Source of the DNA: Syntrophorhabdus sp. PtaU1.Bin058
GTDB lineage: Bacteria; Desulfobacterota; Syntrophorhabdia; Syntrophorhabdales; Syntrophorhabdaceae
DNA length: 64,000 nt
Assembly: GCA_002067975.1 (NCBI GenBank)
Contig: MVRS01000047.1
Location: forward strand, 1-64,000
Direction: 5' to 3'
Of this stretch, positions 40,196 to 48,034 are shown in pieces. The translations under genes were made by a program, and so were the position numbers. The number at the start of each line of letters is the position of its first letter. The first letter of the stretch is position 1. Under the pieces are notes generated by a model. The model was not told the DNA's origin. It did not search any database and saw nothing but the letters and a program-made list of their open reading frames with translations.

Positions 40196-41258
40196 GGAAC
40201 CTTAACCTCTCTATAACTTCCTTTCGCGCCTCAGGGGATTTGACGGTACTGAGGTACTGCCTGTAGTATCTTACCGCGTCTTCAGTTTTGCCCATTGTGT
40301 CTTGAATGATTGCATAGGACAGAAAAAGGGCCGGGTTCCTTACCTTCTTCCCGATGGGGACATTGAGGAGCCTGGAGGCTTCGTCCAGTCTCCCGTTTCT
40401 CCTTAAAAGTGCCGAAAGGTTCAGATAGGGCTCGATACTGTCGGGTTCCATGACGATCGCCTTTCTGAAATACTCCTCGGCGAGCCCTGCATCGCCTTCA
40501 CTCATCATCAGGAGGCCTATGTTGTTGTATGCCTTTGGATAATTTTTCTGAAGATCAAGTATCTTTTTAAAATAAAAAAGCGCTTCTTTTGAATTCCCTT
40601 CCTGGACGGCAATAACGCCGAGATTATTCAGGGCCTCGACATGGTCCGGTTTTATGGCGAGGACGGCGCGGTATATCCTCTTCGCCTCGCCTGAATGGCC
40701 TGTCTGGAGCGCCGCTGCAGCCTCGTTGTACAACAAATTGGCCTTTTCGTTATCTGTTGCCCTTGTGACAACCTTTCCGTCTTCTTTTAGTTCCCCGGTC
40801 TTTTCGGCAGGCCGCGCAGATGCTGCCATTTTCACCGGCATTGTCTTTGCCGGAATATCTTTTATCTTCTTCCTGTCCCCGGCAACGGTCTTTCGCGGGG
40901 CAGCAACAGATACCTTTTTTTCTTCAGGTGCTGCCTCGGTTACTCGCAATGGAGCTTGCTTTACCGGAGCCTGCTCTTTTTTTACAGCCTCTGCATCGGG
41001 TTTTTGAGACGGCGTTTCGATCTTTGCAACCTGCTGTTTCGGGGAAGCAGGCGGGATAATGGCCACTTTAGTCTGTTTCGGACTTTGGAATGCCGGGACA
41101 AAAAGATAGCCCAGCACAACAAGGACGCAGACGAGCAGGATCCCATACACAAGGAACCTCGATTTCTTCTTTGGACCAGGCAGATTAAAGGGGACACCGG
41201 GAGCAGTCTTCTTTCGCTCCTTTTGGGCCTTTTTCAGTGCATCGAGGATTATGCTCAT
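40164..41258 (-). CDS. GspB-like membrane TPR protein
   Basis: 364 residues. MSIILDALKKAQKERKKTAP is the GspB/ExeB N-terminal signature; then one membrane helix (~34-54, FLVYGILLVCVLVVLGYLFV), a Lys/Ala/Pro-rich stalk (~60-165) and TPRs (~172-355: ANLLYNEAAAALQTGHSGEA, AYNNIGLLMMSEGDAGLAEE, LFLSYAIIQDTMGKTEDAV). It is fused from parts otherwise found in GspB and PilF/PilW-type pilotins, and probably helps secretin assembly. In operon with pilQ (4-bp overlap). Confidence 0.85.
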   Translation of the reverse strand: MSIILDALKKAQKERKKTAPGVPFNLPGPKKKSRFLVYGILLVCVLVVLGYLFVPAFQSPKQTKVAIIPPASPKQQVAKIETPSQKPDAEAVKKEQAPVKQAPLRVTEAAPEEKKVSVAAPRKTVAGDRKKIKDIPAKTMPVKMAASARPAEKTGELKEDGKVVTRATDNEKANLLYNEAAAALQTGHSGEAKRIYRAVLAIKPDHVEALNNLGVIAVQEGNSKEALFYFKKILDLQKNYPKAYNNIGLLMMSEGDAGLAEEYFRKAIVMEPDSIEPYLNLSALLRRNGRLDEASRLLNVPIGKKVRNPALFLSYAIIQDTMGKTEDAVRYYRQYLSTVKSPEARKEVIERLRFLEENRNPERR

Positions 41259-42739
41259 TTTTCAGCCTTATCGTATATGATCCGTGGCGTCAGGAACACT
41301 ATAAGTTCGGTGGTCTTGCTCTGTTCCGTACTCGATTTGAAGAGATAGCCGAACAAGGGGATGGAGCTGAAAAGCGGTATGCCCTTTTCATCATTATATT
41401 TTGTCTCGTATAGAATACCGGCGATAATGACTGTCTCGCCGTCCTTTACCCGTACGATGGTGTCTGTTTCTCTTGTAGATATTACAGGAACTGTCCCTTT
41501 GGAATTAGGGTTAGGCGAGTTGACGGAGCTGTCCTTGGTCGAGTAGATGGGATGGATGCCGAGGATAATGTTGCTTTCATTGTCGATCTGCGGAATGACG
41601 TCGAGGACTATCCCGACGTTCATGAACCTCGGACTATAGGTTGCGATAGTGGCAGCCCCTCCTGTCGAAGATTGCTGCTCTTCGAAATAGACATCCTGTG
41701 TTGTCGATTTGATGATCGCCCGCTGGTTGTTAAGGGTCGCAATCTTAGGCGTTGCAAGCACCTTCGTTTCACCCTGTGCCTTTAAAAGATCGATATAGGT
41801 GTTTGTAATGTTCAACTCCCCCGAGGCCTCCGAGCCGACATAGAAACGAAAATATTCGGTATAGTCTCCCAGGAAATTTGCAGGCGCGGGGAAACTCTGT
41901 GTGGCGCTGATCCTTCCGACACTCCCGAGTCTCGAGTTGACAAGTTGCCAGTTTACGCCCATCCTGAAACCCTCTGACAACTTCACTTCAACTATCTTTG
42001 CCTCAATCATGATCTGCCTGTGCATGGTCCTTTCAATATTTTCCAGAAACATCGATACGCGCTTTAAATTTCTCGGGTAGTCCGTTACCATTATTGTAAA
42101 CGTCTGTTTGTTGATAATAAGCTTCCCGTCGGCAGACAATATGGCCTTCAGATTATCTTCAAGGCTTTTCCACAGGTCTGATTCGGTCTCGCTTTTTACT
42201 TCAAGGGTTTTTGTTTCCGAACTTGTTGTTCCTCCTGTGCTCGATGTGCTGGAGGTGCCGCCGCTTTTCCACTCGACCGTGCTCGTGCCGATCTTCTTTA
42301 AGGCAAGATAATTGATCGTAAATATCTTTGTTTCTATTTTCGGCTTCGAGGCATAAATAGTCCTGCCCTCAATCTTGTATGCAAAACCAAGCGGCTCCAG
42401 GATATATTCCAGCGCCTTTTCAAGGGTCACGTTCTTCAGGTCGACGGTCGTTACCCCCTTCACATCCGGCTCAGTCACCACATTATAATTTGTCTGTTTC
42501 GCGATGGCCCTGAGGATATCCTTTACGTCCGCTTCCCGCAACGAGAAAGAGAAATAATCCTGGGGCCCGGTGCTGTCGGGCGCTTTTGCCTTTTCCATCT
42601 GGAAGGATACCGGGCTCGGGATATCAACCGGTTTTGCTGCCGCCTTGGCCTCCTCAGGCTTCTTCTCTTTCGCCTGATCAATATGCGCGCAGGATACCAG
42701 GACAAGCAACATTACAACAAAAATAAGTCCTTTTTTCAT
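41255..42739 (-). CDS. pilQ: Type IV pilus secretin
   Basis: 494 residues with a lipoprotein signal (lipobox VLVSC, Cys17) unlike the Sec signal of classical PilQ. An STN-like domain (~62-130: DYFSFSLREADVKDILRAIAKQ, GVTTVDLKNVTLEKALEYILE), an N1 domain (TIMVTDYPRNLKRVSMFLENIE) and the secretin C-domain (~290-485: GETKVLATPKIATLNNQRAII ... GIPLFSSIPLFGYLFKSSTEQ ... ELIVFLTPRII). No AMIN domain. Outer-membrane pore for the type IVa fibre. Overlaps pilP by 4 bp. Confidence 0.94.
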   Translation of the reverse strand: MKKGLIFVVMLLVLVSCAHIDQAKEKKPEEAKAAAKPVDIPSPVSFQMEKAKAPDSTGPQDYFSFSLREADVKDILRAIAKQTNYNVVTEPDVKGVTTVDLKNVTLEKALEYILEPLGFAYKIEGRTIYASKPKIETKIFTINYLALKKIGTSTVEWKSGGTSSTSSTGGTTSSETKTLEVKSETESDLWKSLEDNLKAILSADGKLIINKQTFTIMVTDYPRNLKRVSMFLENIERTMHRQIMIEAKIVEVKLSEGFRMGVNWQLVNSRLGSVGRISATQSFPAPANFLGDYTEYFRFYVGSEASGELNITNTYIDLLKAQGETKVLATPKIATLNNQRAIIKSTTQDVYFEEQQSSTGGAATIATYSPRFMNVGIVLDVIPQIDNESNIILGIHPIYSTKDSSVNSPNPNSKGTVPVISTRETDTIVRVKDGETVIIAGILYETKYNDEKGIPLFSSIPLFGYLFKSSTEQSKTTELIVFLTPRIIYDKAEK

Positions 42740-43299
42740 TTCGCCCTCTCCGTACCTTTTGTTTTCGGCGTTTCTTCCTGGGTTACCATGTCCTCTATCT
42801 TTACCAGGTTGAGTACTCTCTTTAAACCGCCCCGAACGAGTATCACCTTGTCTTTTTGTATATCCTGTACCTTCTCGCCGCCTACCATATCGCCTTTCCT
42901 GACGACCTCGTGGTCAATGATCGCGACCCGTTCGTTTCCCTTTTCCATGATGGCAGCCAGCTTGAAGGTGACCTCCTGTGCCTCCCCAAACCTTTTCCCC
43001 TCTTTGGATTTCGGCGCGAGGAAGGGGTCCCGTGTCCATGCAACACCGAGTTTATCGAATTGCTCTTTATCGAATTGCTGCGGCATCTCTGCCTTTCTAT
43101 CTTTGGAAGGGATGCCCGGCATAACTGCACCGGGCTTTGCCGGTGTCCCTGCGGGTGCTGCCTGCACGGGCGCCCGGGCCGCCGACGCTGCTGCCGGCAC
43201 AGGTGTGGGTGTCTTCTTCTTGCCGGTAAAAAATTGAATATATCCGGCGAGGAGTATCCCCAGGATGCCTATGATAATAACCGGTTTACTTACCTTCAA
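42736..43299 (-). CDS. pilP: Type IV pilus assembly protein PilP-like
   Basis: 187 residues: an N-terminal helix (~6-22, VIIIGILGILLAGYIQFF), a Pro/Ala-rich linker (~28-60) and the PilP beta-domain (~80-175: VAWTRDPFLAPKSKEGKRF, AIIDHEVVRKGDMVGGEKV, VILVRGGLKRVLNLVKI). The uncleaved-helix N terminus differs from the lipoprotein PilP of Pseudomonas. Bridges PilN/PilO to the secretin. Confidence 0.87.
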   Translation of the reverse strand: MKVSKPVIIIGILGILLAGYIQFFTGKKKTPTPVPAAASAARAPVQAAPAGTPAKPGAVMPGIPSKDRKAEMPQQFDKEQFDKLGVAWTRDPFLAPKSKEGKRFGEAQEVTFKLAAIMEKGNERVAIIDHEVVRKGDMVGGEKVQDIQKDKVILVRGGLKRVLNLVKIEDMVTQEETPKTKGTERAK

Positions 43300-43843
43300 A
43301 GATCTTCCCCTTCAATGCCTTGAACTCTATAGTATATCTGCCGGCCACCGTAGGATATTGTTTTTCGTTATAGGAGATCCGCGCCTTTTGAATGCCCTTG
43401 AATGCGATCCTTTTTGAAAGTTCCTCCAAGAATCTTCCCGTCTCAAGGAATCCGCCTTTTAACTCAAATTCAAAGACAGGGTTGATGACATAAGACTTCT
43501 GTTCCGTATCGATCGTGGAATGGATGCCGGCCACGTTGTCTACTATCACCCCCCGGTTCCGGGCAGCCTTCTCTATCTCCCTGATGAAATCGGGCATCTT
43601 CTCGATCAGGGGCGCCTTCGTCTTGAATTCAACCAAGGACTCTTTCCATTTCTCATCGGATTTCGCCTGCTGGGATATTGTTATGATCGATGCCTCTACC
43701 TGCTTCCTCTCCTGCTTCACGGATTCCAGAGATATCTCCCGGCTCTTGACCTGAGAGGAAAACGGCAGATACACGGCAAATACCCAGATGATAATGAGGG
43801 CAAGCGGCATGCCGTACCATATATAGATCGACTTAAATCTCAT
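43286..43843 (-). CDS. pilO: Type IV pilus assembly protein PilO-like
   Basis: 185 residues with one membrane helix (~9-29, YGMPLALIIIWVFAVYLPF), a coiled coil (SREISLESVKQERKQVEASI) and the PilO ferredoxin-like domain (MPDFIREIEKAARNRGVIV ... EFELKGGFLETGRFLEELSK ... TIEFKALKG). Forms the periplasmic heterodimer with PilN, here the C-terminal half of the upstream fusion. Overlaps neighbours on both sides. Confidence 0.88.
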   Translation of the reverse strand: MRFKSIYIWYGMPLALIIIWVFAVYLPFSSQVKSREISLESVKQERKQVEASIITISQQAKSDEKWKESLVEFKTKAPLIEKMPDFIREIEKAARNRGVIVDNVAGIHSTIDTEQKSYVINPVFEFELKGGFLETGRFLEELSKRIAFKGIQKARISYNEKQYPTVAGRYTIEFKALKGKIFEGK

Positions 43844-45458
43844 ATCTCATACACCGCGAGGTGATGGTAAACTCCATGACCTGTTTGCCTTTCAGTGTTT
43901 TCATCTCTTTGCCGACAAGCTCAACATTCTGGACAAGCCCCGATTTTTTCAAGGTAAGCATGAGGTTAAACAATGTCAATTCAAGGCTGTCCGCTTCCCC
44001 TGTGATATAGCCCTTTAATACCAGCGGGTAGTCGTTTCCCGATGTCTTCGCCGGGGCCTGTCCGGGTCCCGGGGCCGCCATGGAAACAGGTACGCCCTTC
44101 CCTACGGGAACCGGTGGCGGGAGAAGCTGAGTAGAGGCAGGGGCTGCCGGCGCCTGAGCGTTTTCGCCAAATTCGATTGATTTGAGATACACGTCCCGCG
44201 GTATCTGCGAAGCGAGGAACTTGAGGAGGGTGACAAATGTAAGGTCCTTCTTCTGGATCTCGTTTTTGACCGTCAGAACCTCATTATAGTTCACGGTGCT
44301 CCGGGGAACGACGGCGATCTTCTTGATCCCTTCTTTTATCTTTTCGAGATTGCCCCTTTCAAGGGTGAGCTTCAGGTTGGCGTTGCTCAACGTACCCCAC
44401 ATGGTAAACGTTAAAAGGAGAAGTATTACCACAACGCCGATCGTCCCGAGCACGATCAGATTCTTGTATGATCTTTCCTTGCCCTTTTGCAGCACCCGCT
44501 CAGGCAAAAGGTTTGGAAACCCCGTTCTGCTTACGGCCAGCGTATATGCCGGTATATACTCCGGTTTGATATCGGACACGCTCTCAAGGGATGACACTTC
44601 CTCAACAAGGGATTCCTTCATCCTCTCGAGGAATTTCGGGATCTTCGATCCACGTCCCGATATAAATACCTTTGAAACCGGCTTACCGGGGTACCGCTGA
44701 TTATACACGCTTAAGGTTCTGAGGATCTCGCCTTCAAGCCTTTCGAAAGGCAGGCGCATTATCTCTGCGAGTTCCTCATCAAAACCCCTCTCGCGCTTAT
44801 ATTGTTCTGCCTGGTCATAGGAAAGTCCCGGTCCGCTCATCAGCGCGTCAGAAAAGCTCTCAGAGGCCGTGAGGATCTCCCGCGCAAACATGAGCCTTTT
44901 TGCATTCGCAATATAGAGGCCTGTCCTCCGTCCACCGACATCGATAATGGCCGTCGACGTATCTCCGTTCTCATCTATCGCATTGATGTATGCAAATGCG
45001 GTGTCGGTAATCACGGCAACGTCATGGAATCCGACGCGCTCAAAGATAGAAAGGAGGCTGTTGATGTAACTCTTGGGCGCCCCCACAAAGAGGATCTCAT
45101 CCTTATTGACCCCCTTCTCGTCGATCTCCCCGAGCATCAGGTGCTCATATATCATATCGTCGAGGGGCGTGGTCAGGATCTTAGTGGTAGACCAGTTGAG
45201 GACATCCTTTTGTTCCTTTTTCGGAAGGATCGGGATAGTGAAGGTCTTCTTGATGATCTCCTGGGAGCTTATGCCTACGGCAACCTCTACATCGTCCCCT
45301 TCCTTGATCTTGATGTCAGAGAGTATCATCTCAAGGTCATCAAAACCGCCTTTATAGGGATAATCGCCTGATGAGATCACGGACCAATTACCTGAGGTTC
45401 CTTTGACCTTTACGTACTTTACACTGACGGTCCCTATGTCTATGCCTAAGATATCCAC
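43833..45458 (-). CDS. PilM-PilN fusion protein
   Basis: 541 residues from a GTG at 45458 with AGGAAGG upstream. Residues 1-310 are PilM: DILGIDIGTVSVKYVKVKG (phosphate 1), STAIIDVGGRRTGLYI (phosphate 2), VSKVFISGRGSKIPKF (adenosine). Residues ~325-541 are PilN: membrane helix (LIVLGTIGVVVILLLLTFTM), coiled coil, then a ferredoxin-like domain interrupted by a Pro-rich insert (~445-485, QAPAAPASTQLLPPPVPVGK). In most type IV systems these are two proteins joined by a short peptide. First gene of the pil operon. Confidence 0.88.
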   Translation of the reverse strand: MDILGIDIGTVSVKYVKVKGTSGNWSVISSGDYPYKGGFDDLEMILSDIKIKEGDDVEVAVGISSQEIIKKTFTIPILPKKEQKDVLNWSTTKILTTPLDDMIYEHLMLGEIDEKGVNKDEILFVGAPKSYINSLLSIFERVGFHDVAVITDTAFAYINAIDENGDTSTAIIDVGGRRTGLYIANAKRLMFAREILTASESFSDALMSGPGLSYDQAEQYKRERGFDEELAEIMRLPFERLEGEILRTLSVYNQRYPGKPVSKVFISGRGSKIPKFLERMKESLVEEVSSLESVSDIKPEYIPAYTLAVSRTGFPNLLPERVLQKGKERSYKNLIVLGTIGVVVILLLLTFTMWGTLSNANLKLTLERGNLEKIKEGIKKIAVVPRSTVNYNEVLTVKNEIQKKDLTFVTLLKFLASQIPRDVYLKSIEFGENAQAPAAPASTQLLPPPVPVGKGVPVSMAAPGPGQAPAKTSGNDYPLVLKGYITGEADSLELTLFNLMLTLKKSGLVQNVELVGKEMKTLKGKQVMEFTITSRCMRYEI

Positions 45459-45479
45459 GCCGCCTTCCTAAAAGTATTG

Positions 45480-45488
45480 ATTATAACA
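45480..45488 (-). promoter_or_regulatory. Extended -10 promoter of the pil operon
   Basis: Minus strand TGTTATAAT (TGnTATAAT) at 45488-45480; no good -35. Transcription would start about 45473, 15 nt before the GTG of the PilM-PilN gene. Confidence 0.55.
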
Positions 45489-45707
45489 TAGCGGTTAATC
45501 ATTTTGCGAATATTACAATGTCCTAAATGTTTTGAACTCTGTATTATCAACCCCTCCCGCTCACACAATTTTTGCTGATTTCTCATTACATTATAGATGT
45601 TTGCATAATTTCCTGAGATATGTCAACAAGAAAATGGTGTATCATATCAATTTTTATAATGAAATTTGTTTTCAGCAATTCGCTCCTATCGGAAATACTA
45701 ATAGATA

Positions 45708-46910
45708 TCATTTCATCAGCACCTCAACATCCATAGACAGGAACTCATTAAGCGGGATGCCCCCTGTACCTACAAGGAGTTTCTTTTTTGCAGGAAAGGT
45801 GCGGGTGAAAGATTCTAATCCCGGCAAAGCTGTCCTCGCTCTCCCGCTTTTAACTTCTATTGCGACAAGGTCATTCCCTTTCGCAAGGACAAAATCGACC
45901 TCGCGGTTCCGTTCAGCCCAGTAATACAATTGTATATCTTTTCCGATTATACTGTTCGCAAGCATACTCCCGACGGCAGTCTCCGCTAACCTGCCCCAAA
46001 GCTCACTGTTCCGTCTTGCCTCATCGTAGCTCAGATGCGACATTGCGGTCATAAGGGCGTTATTCAAGACAATGAGCTTCGGGCTTGACGCCCGTTGACG
46101 TACTGCCTGACCTGCATACTTCGGCAGGCCCATGACCAACCCCGAACCCTTAAGGAGGTCAAGGTAATGGGCGAGGGTGGTTGTATTGCCCGCATCCTGA
46201 AGCTGGCCTATCATCTTTTGATATGAAAGTATCTGACCGGAGTATAGGCATCCCAGCTCAAAAAGGCGTCGAAGTAAAGCCGGTTTGTCGATACGGACCA
46301 TGAGCAGTACATCCCTGGAAACGGTCGTCTCGATAAGGGAATCAAGAATATATTGCCTCCACCGTTGTTGATCGCTGATCAGCGAGGCCGAGCCGGGGTA
46401 GCCGCCATAATAAAGATACTGTTCAAGCTCCCATCCGAATGCGTCTCTCATCTCAGAATATGACCAGTGTCTCACCGGGATGATCTCGAACCGGCCCGCA
46501 AGGCTTTCCGTAAGCCCCTTTTGAATAAGCATCGGGGAAGAACCAAGGATGATCACATGAAGACGAACGTTCTTTGCCGTATCGTCGTCCCACAAACGCT
46601 TGACCGTTTCCGACCAGCCCGGGATCTTTTGAATCTCGTCCAATATGAGGATCCCTTTTCTTCGTGGTTTCCCGGGCGTTCCGATGCGCGCGGCCCCCCA
46701 TTGCTGCTCTATCCACAAACGATTCTTCGGGGCCGGCTCGTCGGCAGATGCATAGTATCCCGTTCCTGTTTCTTCCATTAATTGGCGTACAAGCGTTGTC
46801 TTGCCGGTCTGACGGGGGCCTGTAACCACCTGGATAAATCTCCGCGGTTCGGAAACCCGGCGCAATAGTACGCGGAAAACCGGTCTCTTATATGTGATAG
46901 TCCGCGCCAT
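45708..46910 (-). CDS. AAA_14/DUF4143 ATPase with nuclease-like C terminus
   Basis: 400 residues. Walker A VTGPRQTGKTTLVRQL, Walker B GILILDEIQKIPGW, arginine-rich sensor segment, then DUF4143 (~200-330: LFELGCLYSGQILSYQKMIG, TLAHYLDLLKGSGLV) and a C-terminal PD-(D/E)xK-like fold (REVDFVLAKGNDLVAIEVKSG). This large family is widespread on mobile and accessory DNA; the function is unknown and proposed to involve DNA handling or defence. It interrupts the pilus gene clusters and has its own operator-bearing promoter at 46919-46967, so it is an independent accessory gene. Confidence 0.88.
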   Translation of the reverse strand: MARTITYKRPVFRVLLRRVSEPRRFIQVVTGPRQTGKTTLVRQLMEETGTGYYASADEPAPKNRLWIEQQWGAARIGTPGKPRRKGILILDEIQKIPGWSETVKRLWDDDTAKNVRLHVIILGSSPMLIQKGLTESLAGRFEIIPVRHWSYSEMRDAFGWELEQYLYYGGYPGSASLISDQQRWRQYILDSLIETTVSRDVLLMVRIDKPALLRRLFELGCLYSGQILSYQKMIGQLQDAGNTTTLAHYLDLLKGSGLVMGLPKYAGQAVRQRASSPKLIVLNNALMTAMSHLSYDEARRNSELWGRLAETAVGSMLANSIIGKDIQLYYWAERNREVDFVLAKGNDLVAIEVKSGRARTALPGLESFTRTFPAKKKLLVGTGGIPLNEFLSMDVEVLMK

Positions 46911-46918
46911 TTTACAAT

Positions 46919-46967
46919 TTACTCAGTATGTTGAGTAATTTTACTCAACGCCCTGAGTAATTGTCAA
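46919..46967 (-). promoter_or_regulatory. Promoter overlapped by two tandem palindromes
   Basis: Palindromes TTACTCA-n6-TGAGTAA at 46919-46938 and 46941-46960, 22 bp apart. On the minus strand TTGACA lies at 46967-46962 and TAAAAT at 46943-46938 with 18-bp spacing, so the two operators cover the promoter. No Shine-Dalgarno sequence precedes the ATG at 46910. Confidence 0.8.
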
Positions 46968-47024
46968 GGACAAAAAGGGCCATCATAGAATTCACTTATT
47001 GGGCTGATACCGATTTTTTTCTGG

Positions 47025-47465
47025 TTAATGATTCGCGTAGGTTTGAAAATGACTCAAAACGATCTTCCGCTGAGCGTTTCCGAAAATGCCGATGGATGTA
47101 AGCTGGTCATAGGTCGGACTTCCGATCGTGCTGTCATAACAAAGATAGAAGAGCGTATTGTTTGAGCTATCCTTCACGTTTTTGATATTGGGATGAGTAG
47201 TTGTGCAATTTGCCGGTGTAATATTGGGGATGTATGTCGACGGACCGGCACTAAAGGCAATCCAGTTGTCATGCGCATAACGTATGGCAAATTCAACTCC
47301 GGCGTTGGCGAGGGTATATGCCTGGTATGACTGGGTCTGGAACGGGTAGGCCCTGTGCTTTGAGCCCACCAGGGAAACGATGCCCGCCCCTATCACGCCG
47401 ATGATCGTAATGGACATAATGAGAAGAACGAGGGCGATGCCCCTGTTATTGGATGACTTCGTCAT
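47025..47465 (-). CDS. PilX-like minor pilin
   Basis: About 146 residues from the ATG at 47465 (MTKSSNNRGIALVLLIMSIT). Leader cleaved after Gly; the hydrophobic helix lacks Glu5, as in PilX/GspK-type minor subunits. Typical following sequence: SYQAYTLANAGVEFAIRYAHDNW. One probable disulfide (NCTTTHP ... LCYDS). The ATG at 47489 is an alternative. Last gene of a four-pilin operon; it begins inside the PilW-like gene. Confidence 0.8.
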   Translation of the reverse strand: MTKSSNNRGIALVLLIMSITIIGVIGAGIVSLVGSKHRAYPFQTQSYQAYTLANAGVEFAIRYAHDNWIAFSAGPSTYIPNITPANCTTTHPNIKNVKDSSNNTLFYLCYDSTIGSPTYDQLTSIGIFGNAQRKIVLSHFQTYANH

Positions 47466-48033
47466 AGTCACGATTGTAGCTTCTCCCATTATAGTTGGCA
47501 GTGCATGAAGAACTGCCCGGACCGGCAGAGCAATAATTCTTCGGGCACACCGTTGTAGTCAACGTTATCTTCTGGCGGTTTGCAGTATCGGGGTTATTGA
47601 GGTCTTCCACAACAACGGTGATTGTAAAGACGGTATTTTCCTGCGTGTTGGGAAGAACGGGATTTGCCGCGATGCTGAAGCCGGTGACGTTGCTCCCGAA
47701 GGGCTTGTTCGGGTTGTTCGTCGATGACCTCAGGAGATCTGTGCCGGATTGATAAAAACCGACATCTAAACTGTTGTCATACGTCTGCGAATAATTGACC
47801 TTCTGAAAGGTTATTGAATTTGCAGTAGAACCAGCAGATATGTATGTCCCGTCCCGCAGCTCCCTCGAGATCCTCTCCAGCACGTATGCTGCTTCCTGAT
47901 ATAGTTCGCCCTGGGTTTTCACTATCCCATATGTCCTTGAACTGCTTATCATGAAAGAAAATGTAAAAAGACTGAGTACGGAGAGAACGACGATTGCCAT
48001 TACCGCTTCTATGAGTGTAAATCCTTTTTGCAT
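47446..48033 (-). CDS. PilW/GspJ-like minor pilin
   Basis: 195 residues from the ATG at 48033: MQKGFTLIEAVMAIVVLSVLSLFTFSFMI, class III signal with Glu5 and a long helix continuing through ELYQEAAYVLERISRELRDG, the pattern of GspJ/PilW proteins. A beta-domain and a short Cys-rich end (CPKNYCSAGPGSSSC) follow. The frame extends to 48096 but that part lies within the previous gene. One base separates it from the upstream stop. Confidence 0.83.
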   Translation of the reverse strand: MQKGFTLIEAVMAIVVLSVLSLFTFSFMISSSRTYGIVKTQGELYQEAAYVLERISRELRDGTYISAGSTANSITFQKVNYSQTYDNSLDVGFYQSGTDLLRSSTNNPNKPFGSNVTGFSIAANPVLPNTQENTVFTITVVVEDLNNPDTANRQKITLTTTVCPKNYCSAGPGSSSCTANYNGRSYNRDYDEVIQ

Positions 48034-48034
48034 C

